DNA of 63,382 nucleotides from an uncultured Bacteroidota bacterium (GCA_937870795.1 CALMWS010000078.1:1-63382), one strand, 5' to 3'. Counted from the stretch's first letter, positions 44,529 through 54,020 are shown. The notes: a model not told the origin generated them from the letters alone. Numbers and translations: made by a program.

Positions 44529-45965
44529 ATGATACCACAAATACCAGGTTGGATGAAGTGGATGATAATTGGCTGCTTCATCCCTTTTTCTCAGTTTGTA
44601 TACGGACAACACCAGGAGGTGAATGATAAGCCGGAGATATGGAAAAATCAGGAAGCCAGCGGAGATACTCAAAAATTAATGGATGTATTCAAACGCGGGC
44701 ACATTAGCGGACATTTCCGAAGTTTTTTTATGAACACCCAAAATGCAGGAGCTTTGAAAGATGATTATGCTTTGGCCATGGGAGGAGGCTTAAAATTTGA
44801 AAGCAAAACCCTTTATGGATTTCAGCTGGGCTTGAGCGGTGTTTACGTTTTTAATGTTGCTTCTTCTGCGCTTTTGCAATCAGATTCTTTGACAGGGCAG
44901 AACAATAGGTATGAGCTTGGCTTGTTTGATATTTCTCCGCGCGACAACAATTTGAATGTAAGCAGGTTGGAGGAATTGTACCTTCGGTGGAAAAATGAAA
45001 AGCTCAACATTACATTGGGCAAACAACACATCAACACCCCTTTCATCAATTTGCAGGATGGCAGAATGAGACCTACTGCTGTTGATGGCATTTGGGTGGA
45101 ATGGAAGCCGCGAAACGAATTGAATGTAGTCGGGGGTTATTTATATGGCATGTCCCCACGTTCCACGTCGCGATATTTCAGCATCGAAAATTCTATAGGC
45201 CTCTATCCTTCCGGGGTAGACACTGCTGGAAAACCTTCAACTTATAAAGGCAATCTCCAAATCCCCGGTATCGCTTATGCAGGATTGATGGGTAAGATTG
45301 GTAAAAGCATAAGATGGCAAAGTTGGCAAATGTGGGTAATGCAACTTTACTATTCTTCCCTTTACCAGTGGGAAGGCAACATTAAAACAAAGGGCAGGAG
45401 TCAGTTTTTGTATGCAGCCCAACTGATATATCAGAAACAAGTTGGAGGCGGCAACCAAACCAAAAACTATACATACATAGATTCGGGGGCCTCTTCTCTT
45501 GTTTATGGTGGAAAGGTGGGGCTTGGCGGTGCGCATGGAACACTGCATTTAGCATATACACATATTACGGCCATGGGTCGTTACCTTCTACCGAGAGAGT
45601 GGGGAAGAGATCCTTTCTTTACTTTTATGGCCCGAGAAAGAAATGAAGGATTTGGGGATTTGCACGCCATGGTGGTTCAATGGTCTGCGCAAACCAAAGT
45701 CAAAGGATTAAAATATACTTTGGCATTGGGTTATTTTGATTTGCCTGATGTTAAGAATTTTGCCTTAAACAAATATGGTATGCCATCTTACTGGCAGGGA
45801 AACCTGGATGTACGTTATAGCTTTGGTGGCTTCCTCAAGGGTTTGGAAAGCCAGCTTCTCTATCTCCATAAATGGAAAACTGGTGAGGATTATGGCAATC
45901 TGAAGTATGTTTACAACAAAGTAGACATGTCTAACTTAAATGTGGTTTTAAATTTCTATTTTTAG
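44529..45965 (+). CDS. OprD-like outer-membrane porin
   Basis: 478 residues with a signal peptide (cut near FVYGQ) and a beta-barrel pattern of alternating aromatic strands ending VVLNFYF. The segment GHISGHFRSFFMNT and LYLRWKNEKLNITLGKQHINTPF resemble the OprD family. It begins 13 bp after the soxB-like stop, so it is in the same operon and probably passes thiosulfate, tetrathionate or sulfate across the outer membrane. Confidence 0.8.
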   Translation: MIPQIPGWMKWMIIGCFIPFSQFVYGQHQEVNDKPEIWKNQEASGDTQKLMDVFKRGHISGHFRSFFMNTQNAGALKDDYALAMGGGLKFESKTLYGFQLGLSGVYVFNVASSALLQSDSLTGQNNRYELGLFDISPRDNNLNVSRLEELYLRWKNEKLNITLGKQHINTPFINLQDGRMRPTAVDGIWVEWKPRNELNVVGGYLYGMSPRSTSRYFSIENSIGLYPSGVDTAGKPSTYKGNLQIPGIAYAGLMGKIGKSIRWQSWQMWVMQLYYSSLYQWEGNIKTKGRSQFLYAAQLIYQKQVGGGNQTKNYTYIDSGASSLVYGGKVGLGGAHGTLHLAYTHITAMGRYLLPREWGRDPFFTFMARERNEGFGDLHAMVVQWSAQTKVKGLKYTLALGYFDLPDVKNFALNKYGMPSYWQGNLDVRYSFGGFLKGLESQLLYLHKWKTGEDYGNLKYVYNKVDMSNLNVVLNFYF

Positions 45966-45990
45966 GACACTGATAAAAATAATATTATCG

Positions 45991-46056
45991 TCCTCCTTTT
46001 GGATGTGAGTGAGCTGATTTTTAACTTGCTTATTGAAATCGCGGTGGAAAGGAGGA
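45991..46056. repeat. Inverted repeat between porin and PAP2 genes
   Basis: TCCTCCTTT (45991-45999) and AAAGGAGGA (46048-46056), nine pairs around a 48-nt loop. The right arm contains a Shine-Dalgarno-like AGGAGG, but it lies about 27 nt before the next ATG, too far for normal use. Confidence 0.5.
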
Positions 46057-46082
46057 TAGGTTGATGAATTGAAATTGCAGAA

Positions 46083-46712
46083 ATGATGTCCACCTTAAAG
46101 CTTTCCCTTTTTTGTCTGTTCATGCTAATCTTGCATGGCAATTGGATGTATGCTCAAAACTTGGATATTTCGATCCTGAAAGACATTCATTTAAAACGTA
46201 ATCACGGATGGGATCCTTTTTTTCGTCACCTTTCAAATTCGGTACTTCCGCTTACGCTGGCCATTCCTATAGGTGTTTACGGCTATGAAAAAGGTATTTC
46301 AAATACTGCCGATGCCAAAAGGCGGGGTACAGAGATGTTGGCAGTGGCAATGGCTACCGTGGCATTATCGCAAAGTTTAAAATGGACCCTCAACCGACCA
46401 AGGCCTTACGAAAAGTATACCTACCTGCAACCGGTTTACCTCGCTGACGATCCCTCATTTCCTTCTGGTCATACCGCATCTGCCTTTGCACTGGCTACCT
46501 CAGCTACACTTATCTGGCCCAAATGGTATGTGGGTATTCCGGCTTATGTGTGGGCAGGTAGCGTAGGATATTCAAGAATGCACCTGGGACTTCATTACCC
46601 TTCTGATGTATTGGCAGGTGCTCTGCTAGGCACGGGTACTGCTTTTCTCGGACACTATCTCAATAAAAAATGGTTCCGACCCAAAGTCCAAAAGCAGGAG
46701 GTACTGTTTTGA
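46083..46712 (+). CDS. PAP2-superfamily phosphatase
   Basis: 209 residues with a signal-like N-terminus and several helices. The three acid-phosphatase signatures are present: KWTLNRPRPYEK, PSFPSGHTASAF and SRMHLGLHYPSDVLAG. Likely a membrane lipid phosphatase (undecaprenyl or phosphatidyl phosphates). Start at 46083 or the adjacent ATG 46086. It follows the porin gene by 117 bp and may or may not belong to the sulfur operon. Confidence 0.9.
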   Translation: MMSTLKLSLFCLFMLILHGNWMYAQNLDISILKDIHLKRNHGWDPFFRHLSNSVLPLTLAIPIGVYGYEKGISNTADAKRRGTEMLAVAMATVALSQSLKWTLNRPRPYEKYTYLQPVYLADDPSFPSGHTASAFALATSATLIWPKWYVGIPAYVWAGSVGYSRMHLGLHYPSDVLAGALLGTGTAFLGHYLNKKWFRPKVQKQEVLF

Positions 46713-46798
46713 GGTTGCAAATTAAACTACCTAATATCAATGAGATAAGTATTGGGAGGACCTAACCGGAAATTAATCTGAATTTTTTTTTAAATAAG

Positions 46799-46858
46799 TT
46801 GTAAGCATTGAAAAAATCAATTATCTTTGTTAACCAAATGGTTAAACCAAATAGTTGA
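46799..46858 (+). promoter_or_regulatory. Promoter and TetR operator of the export operon
   Basis: TTG (46799-46801), 20-nt spacer, TATCTTTG (46822-46829): a canonical promoter. Immediately downstream lies TTAACCAAATGGTTAA (46830-46845), a palindrome with one central mismatch, followed by a partial second copy AACCAAATAGTT (46845-46856 region). A repressor bound here would cover the start site, as expected for an autoregulated TetR. Confidence 0.75.
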
Positions 46859-46899
46859 AATTAATAATTTATATTCATAAAGACCAATAAATCAGGGTT

Positions 46900-47514
46900 T
46901 TGGAAGAAGCTATCAGCACGGAGGAAAAGATCAAAAAGGCAGCAGAAGGCATTTTTTTATTGCGCGGACTGGAAGGAGCCCGGATGCAGGAAATTGCAGA
47001 TGCCGCTGGAATCAACAAAGCCATGTTGCATTACTATTTTCGAAATAAAGAATCATTGTTTGAAGTTATTCTCAATGAAAAGCTGATAAAAGTATTTGGT
47101 GTTTTTCAAATTTGGTTCCAGACAGAGTTGCCATTGGGTCAGCGTTTGCGCCAGTTTGTTCATGCAGAAATTGACATCATCAGTGAGTTTCCCATCCTTC
47201 CGCTATTTGTGCTTACCGAGGCGAGAAAAAACCCCGATTTAATACCCCAAAAAATGGGACACCTGCCCATAGCAGGCCTGAGAGCCAGCCTTGAAAAAAT
47301 GTTTGAAGAAGAATACAGACAAGGCAACATGCGTAAAACAACCATAGAAGAACTACTGGTCAATACGGTGTCCTTGTGTATCTATCCAATAGTGGCGTCG
47401 CCTGTATTTCGATTCATCCTCGATTTATCCGATGAGCGTTATCAACAGTTCATAAAAGACAGAAAAGAACTGGTAGCCGATTTAATGATCCGTGAATATC
47501 AAATCCAAAATTAA
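46900..47514 (+). CDS. TetR/AcrR-family transcriptional repressor
   Basis: 204 residues. The N-terminal helix-turn-helix is typical: TEEKIKKAAEGIFLLRGLEG then MQEIADAAGINKAMLHYYFRNKESLF, truncated here. The C-terminal domain is family-variable. The start is TTG 46900 (TTG GAA GAA GCT); no ATG is available in frame upstream of the HTH. Only 3 bp separate it from the tolC-like gene. It most likely represses this operon through the palindrome at 46830-46845 and releases it on binding a toxic ligand, as CecR does for ybhGFSR. Confidence 0.9.
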   Translation: MEEAISTEEKIKKAAEGIFLLRGLEGARMQEIADAAGINKAMLHYYFRNKESLFEVILNEKLIKVFGVFQIWFQTELPLGQRLRQFVHAEIDIISEFPILPLFVLTEARKNPDLIPQKMGHLPIAGLRASLEKMFEEEYRQGNMRKTTIEELLVNTVSLCIYPIVASPVFRFILDLSDERYQQFIKDRKELVADLMIREYQIQN

Positions 47515-47517
47515 ACG

Positions 47518-48792
47518 ATGGTAGAAAAAAAACTAAACTTAAAATTAAACCTGACCGTACTGGTGTTGCTTTTGGTAATATCGGTCAGATCACAAAATCA
47601 GTATAGCCTGGATCAGGCAATAAAGGATGCCCGCTCCCATTGCGCAGTGTCGGGTATGTCGGTGTGGATGGACAAAGAACACGAAATTTTAATATCCAAT
47701 CTTAATAAAAAATGGTTGCCACAGGTCAATCTTTCTGCTCAGGCTAGTTACCAGTCTGAAACTTCCGGTATTGATCTATCTTTTCCCGGGATCAACATAC
47801 CCCGACTTTCAAAAGACCAATATAAAATCCAGGCCGACATAAGCCAAATGATCTACGATGGGGGCACCAATGCAGCTTTAAAAGCATTACAAAAGGAAAA
47901 GTTAAACATGGATCAAAACGGCATAAGGTTGGAAGTTGACGCCATGGTAGAAAACACCATCCTTACCTACTTTACTGTCATGGAAACGGGCATTAGGATT
48001 CAGCAGACCGATTTGGCAATCCAAAATTTGGAAGCCGTCATAAAAAAAGCAAATGTTGCGGTGGAATCAGGTGTCATGCTGCGTTCAGAAAGTGACCAAT
48101 TGCACGCAGAAGCCATCAAGCTGAGAAATCTAAAAGAGGAAATTCAGGGTGCGCACCAGTCAGCATTAGACGTACTTGTTTTGCTTACAGGTAAAGACCA
48201 GTTGAGCCCATTGACCAATGTTTCCATATTACCGGACAGTACAATTAATATTTCCGCCAATTTTCTAGCCCAATTGGATTTGCAAAAAAACCTGATATCG
48301 CAAAACCTCTCTCTTGAGCAGAAAAACATCGTTCCCAAACTGGCAGCATTCGCACAAACAGGCTATGGCAAACCAGGCTTGAATTTTCTAAAAAACGAAT
48401 TTGCTCCCTATTACCTGGTTGGTTTGAAACTCACCTGGCAACTATCAGCCTTTTATACCTATCAAAATCAGCAGCAGTTGTCGAAGTTCGCCATGGAAAA
48501 AACCGATGTAAGAAAGCAGGACATTTTGCAGAAAAAACAGATGAGGTACCAGCAGTTACTGCGCGATTGGCAAAGGTTAGAAAAATCGGGTCCCAAAGAT
48601 GCAGAGTTGGTTGAACTACGCAAGCGCATTCTTGCTACTTCTGAGGTTCAGTTGGCCAATGGCACCATAACAGCATCCACCTATCTTACCCGTCTCAACG
48701 ATGTAACCGAAGCCAGCCTGACCAAAGAAATCAACGAAATTAAAATGAATAAAAACGCATGGTTGATGCAATTAACCATGGGGTGGTTATAA
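47518..48792 (+). CDS. TolC-family outer-membrane efflux protein
   Basis: 424 residues with a signal peptide (cut near SVRSQ) and two OEP domains rich in long amphipathic helices (for example VEKVIKK and LRKRILATSEVQLANGTITASTYL, truncated). It should form the outer-membrane duct for the ABC exporter encoded downstream. Confidence 0.9.
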   Translation: MVEKKLNLKLNLTVLVLLLVISVRSQNQYSLDQAIKDARSHCAVSGMSVWMDKEHEILISNLNKKWLPQVNLSAQASYQSETSGIDLSFPGINIPRLSKDQYKIQADISQMIYDGGTNAALKALQKEKLNMDQNGIRLEVDAMVENTILTYFTVMETGIRIQQTDLAIQNLEAVIKKANVAVESGVMLRSESDQLHAEAIKLRNLKEEIQGAHQSALDVLVLLTGKDQLSPLTNVSILPDSTINISANFLAQLDLQKNLISQNLSLEQKNIVPKLAAFAQTGYGKPGLNFLKNEFAPYYLVGLKLTWQLSAFYTYQNQQQLSKFAMEKTDVRKQDILQKKQMRYQQLLRDWQRLEKSGPKDAELVELRKRILATSEVQLANGTITASTYLTRLNDVTEASLTKEINEIKMNKNAWLMQLTMGWL

Positions 48793-48819
48793 TATACTAA
48801 AATACTAAAAGCAGAAGAA

Positions 48820-49824
48820 ATGTACCAAGTAAATTTCAAATACTTAGCAACACTCACCTTCTTTCCTTTGTTGTTTGCGATCGGATGCAAAGAGGATGGT
48901 ACCCAACACGATGCCAGCGGCAGTTTTGAAGCCACAGAAATTGTGGTTTCTGCGGAAGCCATGGGTAGGATATTGCAGATGCCGGCTGAAGAAGGCAGTA
49001 AGATTGACAAAGGTGGCCTCATTGCAGTAATTGATTCTATACAATTGCAGCTACAGAAAGAACAGGTTAACGCAAGTATGGAAGCATTGAAACAAAAACA
49101 AAATGAAGCGGGCCCGCAACTGGCCGTTATTAAAAAACAAAGCCTGGCTGCTACTAGAGAATGGGAAGCTGCAAAAATTCAACTAGCCACCCTCAAAAAT
49201 GAGCAGCAACGAATTCACAAGCTCTTCAAAGGAGAAGCTGCCACACTTCAGCAAAAAGACGACATCGATGGCAAAGTTGCCGCTTCCGAAAAACAATTGG
49301 AGGCCTTGCACGGCAAGATAGAGGTTTTGCAGGCTCAATACGAAAGTACACAAGCTGCTGTTCGCATTCAAAACAGAGGCATCATCAGCGAAGAAGGCCC
49401 CCTTCAAAAAAGAGAAAGCTTATTGGAGGACCAATTAGTACGCACCCGCATTACGGCTCCCATACAGGGAACCATACTTACCACCTACGTGAAAGAGGGA
49501 GAATGGGTGAGCCCGGGCAAAGCGGTTTGTAAGCTGGCCAATCTCAGTGAAATGACGCTCAGAGCTTATATTACCGGCAGTCAGTTGCCTGCTGCAAAAT
49601 TGGGCCAAAAGGTAAACGTATATATCGAAGTCGGAGAAGGCAAAGAAAAGAAATACGAAGGTGTGCTCATCTGGATAGCTGATAAAGCCGAATTTACACC
49701 CAAAACCATTCAGACCAAAGATGAGAGAACTCAGCTTGTTTATGCCGTTAAGATCAAAGTGATCAATGATGGCAACATCAAAATGGGAATGTATGGTGAA
49801 GCTGACCTCAGTTCCGGCAAATGA
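48820..49824 (+). CDS. HlyD-family periplasmic adaptor (YbhG-like) lipoprotein
   Basis: 334 residues with a lipoprotein signal (LLFAIGC). Biotinyl-lipoyl halves flank a long coiled-coil hairpin (residues 75-200, rich in Q, K and E), with the beta-barrel segment TRITAPIQGTI...VKEGEWVSPG. Its stop overlaps the ATG of the first ABC gene by 4 bp. It links the inner-membrane pump to the TolC-like protein. Confidence 0.9.
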   Translation: MYQVNFKYLATLTFFPLLFAIGCKEDGTQHDASGSFEATEIVVSAEAMGRILQMPAEEGSKIDKGGLIAVIDSIQLQLQKEQVNASMEALKQKQNEAGPQLAVIKKQSLAATREWEAAKIQLATLKNEQQRIHKLFKGEAATLQQKDDIDGKVAASEKQLEALHGKIEVLQAQYESTQAAVRIQNRGIISEEGPLQKRESLLEDQLVRTRITAPIQGTILTTYVKEGEWVSPGKAVCKLANLSEMTLRAYITGSQLPAAKLGQKVNVYIEVGEGKEKKYEGVLIWIADKAEFTPKTIQTKDERTQLVYAVKIKVINDGNIKMGMYGEADLSSGK

Positions 49825-50753
49825 TTTCGGTATCTCAACTATCCAAATATTATAGCGCCAAACCACCGGTGGTAGCTTTGGACAATATCAACCTTGAAAT
49901 TGAGGAAGGTGAATTGTTTGGGCTTATCGGACCAGATGGCGCAGGCAAAACGACCTTGTTCAGAATCCTGACTACCTTAATGGTTCCAGACCTTGGAAAA
50001 GCTACGGTGATGGGTTGGGACGTGGTAAATGATTACGATAAAATCAGAAAACACATTGGATACATGCCTGGCAGATTTTCATTGTACCAGGATCTGTCAG
50101 TGATTGAAAACCTTGAATTTTATGCCACCCTTTTCAACACCACCATTGAAGAAAATTATCACCTGATCAAGCCCATTTATGAGCAGATAGCGCCATTTAA
50201 AGACAGGAGAGCGGGGGCTCTTTCAGGGGGAATGAAACAGAAGTTAGCGCTAAGTTGCGCACTGATACACAAACCAAAGGTTTTGTTTTTAGATGAACCT
50301 ACAACCGGAGTGGATGTGGTTTCGCGCAAGGAGTTTTGGCAAATGCTCGAGGGACTAAAAAAAGAGGGTATCACCATTTTGGTTTCCACACCCTATATGG
50401 ATGAAGCCAGTATGTGCGATCGCATAGCACTCATCCATGAAGGAAAAATTTTGCAGGTAGCTCCCCCGCATCAGATTGCTGCTTCTTCCAGTGCTAATTT
50501 ATGGGAAGTTCGTTCAGAAAAAATATACACAGCATTGCAATTGTTGGACGGATACGAGGGCATCCAGGGCGTTTTTCCTTTTGGCGATTGTCTGCATGTA
50601 CAATTGACAGACCCTACTGTGGATGGTACTTTTATAGCAGCCTGGCTGCAAAGGGCAGGACTCATCGATGCTACCGTGAAACAGATCCAACCGGGCATTG
50701 AAGATGTCTTTTTGATGCAGCTTAGTTCATCACAAAAACACCAGGCATCATGA
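49821..50753 (+). CDS. ABC exporter ATPase 1
   Basis: 310 residues, DrrA/CcmA type. Walker A GPDGAGKTT, Q-loop region GYMPGRFSLYQDL, signature LSGGMKQKL, Walker B VLFLDEPTTGVD. The 4-bp overlaps on both sides show tight coupling. In E. coli YbhF the two ATPases are fused in one chain; here they are separate genes. Confidence 0.93.
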   Translation: MISVSQLSKYYSAKPPVVALDNINLEIEEGELFGLIGPDGAGKTTLFRILTTLMVPDLGKATVMGWDVVNDYDKIRKHIGYMPGRFSLYQDLSVIENLEFYATLFNTTIEENYHLIKPIYEQIAPFKDRRAGALSGGMKQKLALSCALIHKPKVLFLDEPTTGVDVVSRKEFWQMLEGLKKEGITILVSTPYMDEASMCDRIALIHEGKILQVAPPHQIAASSSANLWEVRSEKIYTALQLLDGYEGIQGVFPFGDCLHVQLTDPTVDGTFIAAWLQRAGLIDATVKQIQPGIEDVFLMQLSSSQKHQAS

Positions 50754-51499
50754 CACATTCCTATTCCATCGTTGCAGATAAGCTTACCAAGCGGTTTGGT
50801 GATTTCACTGCAGTAGATGCCATTAGCCTTGAAGTAAATAAAGGCGAGATATTTGGTTTTCTAGGGGCCAATGGAGCCGGTAAAACTACGGCCATGCGCA
50901 TGTTTACCGGCTTGAGTCTTCCTACTTCCGGCAAAGCCTCCGTTGCGGGTTTCGATGTGTACCTTGAAAACGAAAAGATAAAGCGCAACATTGGTTATAT
51001 GAGCCAGAAATTTTCATTGTACCAGGATTTGACCGTTATGGAGAATATCGAATTTTATGGCGGCATCTATGGCGTTTACGGACCACGGCTCAAAAAAGTA
51101 TCTGACGAAATGTTGAGCCAGCTGGGCATGATGGGTGAAAAAAAGACAAGGGTGGGAGAACTGCCTTTGGGATGGAAACAGAAATTGGCATTTTCGCTTT
51201 CTATAATACATGAACCAGGTATTGTTTTTCTGGATGAACCCACCGGAGGCGTAGATCCCCTTACCCGCCGCCAGTTCTGGACACTTATCTATGAAGCCGC
51301 AGAAAGGGGAATCACAGTCTTTGTGACTACACACTATATGGATGAAGCCGAATATTGTAATCGCATTGCCATTATGGTAGATGGTAAAATTGAAGCCATG
51401 GGCAAACCTTCAGCTTTAAAACTTGAGCACGCCACCGATTCTATGGACGATATGTTTTACAGACTGGCCCGCAAAGCCAAAAGAAGCGATATGGTATGA
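50750..51499 (+). CDS. ABC exporter ATPase 2, degenerate signature
   Basis: 249 residues. Walker A GANGAGKTT, Q-loop GYMSQKFSLYQDL, Walker B IVFLDEPTGGVDP, H-loop TTHYMDEAE. The signature reads LPLGWKQKL instead of LSGGQ, as in the second half of YbhF, so one of the two ATP sites of the heterodimer is likely non-canonical. Confidence 0.93.
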   Translation: MTHSYSIVADKLTKRFGDFTAVDAISLEVNKGEIFGFLGANGAGKTTAMRMFTGLSLPTSGKASVAGFDVYLENEKIKRNIGYMSQKFSLYQDLTVMENIEFYGGIYGVYGPRLKKVSDEMLSQLGMMGEKKTRVGELPLGWKQKLAFSLSIIHEPGIVFLDEPTGGVDPLTRRQFWTLIYEAAERGITVFVTTHYMDEAEYCNRIAIMVDGKIEAMGKPSALKLEHATDSMDDMFYRLARKAKRSDMV

Positions 51500-52602
51500 G
51501 TACATTTAAGTCATTTGTAAAAAAAGAGGTTAGGCACATCCTGCGTGATAGAAAGACGTTGCTGGTTTTATTGGGCATGCCCATAGTGCAGATAATTTTA
51601 TTTGGGTTTGCCTTAAGCAATGAAGTAAAAAATACAGTTATTTACGTGGCCGATCTAGCGCATGATGAGATGTCTGCTTCCCTTATACAGCAGATAGATG
51701 CCAGTAAATATTTTGATGTAGGTGGTGTGATTACACAAACTTCTGAAGCTGATGCCCTCTTGCGTACAGGCAAGGCAAAGGTAGTAATGGTGGTACCCAC
51801 CCGCTTTTCAGAGGATCTGCAGCACCAGAAAGAAGTGACCCTACAGCTATTGACAGATGGCACCAATCCCAACCTTGCCTCTACCGTCAATACCTACTTG
51901 TCAATCATTGTCAGGGATTTTAGAAACCGGACGTTGGGTGATCTCAAGCTGCCCATGGCGCTAAAGGTAGAGCCCAGAATGTTGTACAACCCACAACTCA
52001 AGGGAGAATATACTTTCGTGCCGGGCGTGATAGCCATGGTCTTGATGATCATTTGTGTACTCATGACATCGGTGTCAATCGTCAAAGAAAAAGAATTGGG
52101 CAATATGGAACTTGTGTTGGTTTCACCCACACGACCGCACATTGTCATTTTGTCTAAAGCCATACCTTATTTTGTACTGGGCTTAATCTTAGTTACGGTT
52201 ATCTTGCTTATGAGTCGGTTTTTGCTCCACATTCCAATTAGGGGTAATTTGTTATTGCTTTATGGTGTGTCAGCACTCTTTATCATAACAGCTCTTTCAC
52301 TGGGACTGGTTATTTCAACCATCACCAATTCTCAGCAGGTAGCCATGTTGATTTCACTGATGGGTATGATGCTGCCCACCATTATGTTTGGGGGCTTTAT
52401 GTTTCCTATTGAAAACATGCCATTGCCCATGCAGGTCATTTCCAACATCATTCCGGCAAAATGGTTTTATTATGCCATCAATGACATTATGATCAAGGGC
52501 CAGGGTTTTGCTGCCGTGCGTTTTGATGTACTTATATTGTTCGGATTTACTTTGTTGTTTTTGTTTATTAGTTATAAAAAATTTAACATCAGGCTGTCAT
52601 GA
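51496..52602 (+). CDS. ABC-2 type permease 1 (YbhS-like)
   Basis: 368 residues: one N-terminal helix (residues 22-42), a large periplasmic domain, then five helices with the ABC-2 feature SIVKEKELGNMELVLVSP. Overlaps its neighbours by 4 bp. Pairs with permease 2. Confidence 0.92.
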   Translation: MSTFKSFVKKEVRHILRDRKTLLVLLGMPIVQIILFGFALSNEVKNTVIYVADLAHDEMSASLIQQIDASKYFDVGGVITQTSEADALLRTGKAKVVMVVPTRFSEDLQHQKEVTLQLLTDGTNPNLASTVNTYLSIIVRDFRNRTLGDLKLPMALKVEPRMLYNPQLKGEYTFVPGVIAMVLMIICVLMTSVSIVKEKELGNMELVLVSPTRPHIVILSKAIPYFVLGLILVTVILLMSRFLLHIPIRGNLLLLYGVSALFIITALSLGLVISTITNSQQVAMLISLMGMMLPTIMFGGFMFPIENMPLPMQVISNIIPAKWFYYAINDIMIKGQGFAAVRFDVLILFGFTLLFLFISYKKFNIRLS

Positions 52603-53717
52603 AAAATATATGGTTTTTGGTGGTGAAGGAATTCAGGCAAACATTCAGGGACCCGGCCATTCTCAGGATGATTTTTATTATGCCGGCCCTGCAATTGCTG
52701 ATTCTGCCCTTTGCTGCTGATTATGAAGTGAAAAATATTGACATCGCCATTGTAGATTATGACCGTTCTGCAGAATCGGCCAGGTTGGCAAATAAGTTGG
52801 CACACTCAGGCTATTTTCATTTGATTGGGCACGCCCGGTCCAATGCAGAAGCCATGCAGTGGGTAGGAGATGACAAGGCAGATATGTTTGTAGAAATCCC
52901 ACTTGGCTTTGCCAAAAACTGGGTAAAAATGGATGAAGCATCACTGGCACTGGTTGTCAATGCTGTCAATGGCACCAAAGGCAATCTGGGTGCAGCTTAT
53001 GCGGCATCAATATTTTCAGAATACAATGATGAAATCAGACAGGAATGGATTCAGATGCCTAGGATTTCTCCTTTTCCGTTAATCAGGGTTACCAACAGCA
53101 ATCGATACAACCGATTGGCCAATTACCAGCATTTTATGGTTCCGGGCATCCTTGCGGTATTGCTAACCATGGTTGGAGGCTTTTTATCGGCGCTCAACAT
53201 TGTCAGGGAAAAAGAAATTGGCACGATCGAACAGATCAATGTTTCGCCCATTCGTAAATATGAGTTTGTTGCGGGTAAGTTGATTCCTTTTTGGGTGATG
53301 GGTTATGTCATCCTTACCATCGGTTTGGTGATTAGTTTTTTGATTCATGGCATCGTTCCAGGATCCAATTTATGGGTCTTATATTTATTTTCAGGTGTTT
53401 ATCTCATTGCCATCCTGGGGTTTGGACTTTTGATATCCAATTTCACCAATACACAGCAGCAAGCCATGATGATTGCATTTTTCTTTATGCTGATATTTAT
53501 TTTGTTGAGTGGCTTGTATACCCAGATTGAGAGTATGCCGCCCTGGGCACAGACACTAGCCTGGATCAATCCGGTAACCTACATGGTAGATGCCATGCGA
53601 ATGATATTGTTAAAGGGAGCTGTATTATCTGACCTGACCCTACACTTTAAAAACATCTTTATTGGGGGGCTGGTTTTGAATGCCCTTGCAATATGGAGTT
53701 ATAGAAAACGATCCTGA
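52599..53717 (+). CDS. ABC-2 type permease 2 (YbhR-like)
   Basis: 372 residues, same topology as the preceding permease (helix, periplasmic loop, five helices) with NIVREKEIGTIEQINVSP. Last gene of the seven-gene export operon. Substrate unknown; relatives export cationic drugs or other toxic compounds. Confidence 0.92.
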   Translation: MKNIWFLVVKEFRQTFRDPAILRMIFIMPALQLLILPFAADYEVKNIDIAIVDYDRSAESARLANKLAHSGYFHLIGHARSNAEAMQWVGDDKADMFVEIPLGFAKNWVKMDEASLALVVNAVNGTKGNLGAAYAASIFSEYNDEIRQEWIQMPRISPFPLIRVTNSNRYNRLANYQHFMVPGILAVLLTMVGGFLSALNIVREKEIGTIEQINVSPIRKYEFVAGKLIPFWVMGYVILTIGLVISFLIHGIVPGSNLWVLYLFSGVYLIAILGFGLLISNFTNTQQQAMMIAFFFMLIFILLSGLYTQIESMPPWAQTLAWINPVTYMVDAMRMILLKGAVLSDLTLHFKNIFIGGLVLNALAIWSYRKRS

Positions 53718-53990
53718 CAACCGGGATTTCATCCATTTTTGGAAATGGGGGTTAGCACGTAAGGCAAAGAACAGTTGCCTGCAAAAGGCGTCATGATGTG
53801 CATCATGGGTGCAAGTGGGGGGTAAAAATGTCCTTCGAAAGTGTTGTATTTGCTTATAAATCAGCCGATAAAAAATAGAAATAACGTTAATATCAAAATA
53901 AAATTTGCCGGAGGGGGTGCGAATAATAATTGCCAAAAGGCCGTTTTTTTTCTCAAAAAATAAGAAAAATAAAAATATTTAAAAAACTAT
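53718..53990. other. Intergenic region after the export operon
   Basis: No gene is supported. It contains a perfect palindrome CATGATG-TG-CATCATG (53792-53807) and a weak GCC-AAAA-GGC hairpin followed by T8 near 53940, which could terminate the export operon. Confidence 0.5.
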
Positions 53991-54020
53991 TTTGTGGTAA
54001 CTGAAAATGTATTATTTTTG
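53991..54020 (+). promoter_or_regulatory. Promoter of the tRNA-tuf operon
   Basis: TTTG (53991-53994), 18-nt spacer, TATTTTTG (54013-54020): close match to the Bacteroidota consensus, 77 nt before the first tRNA. Confidence 0.75.
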
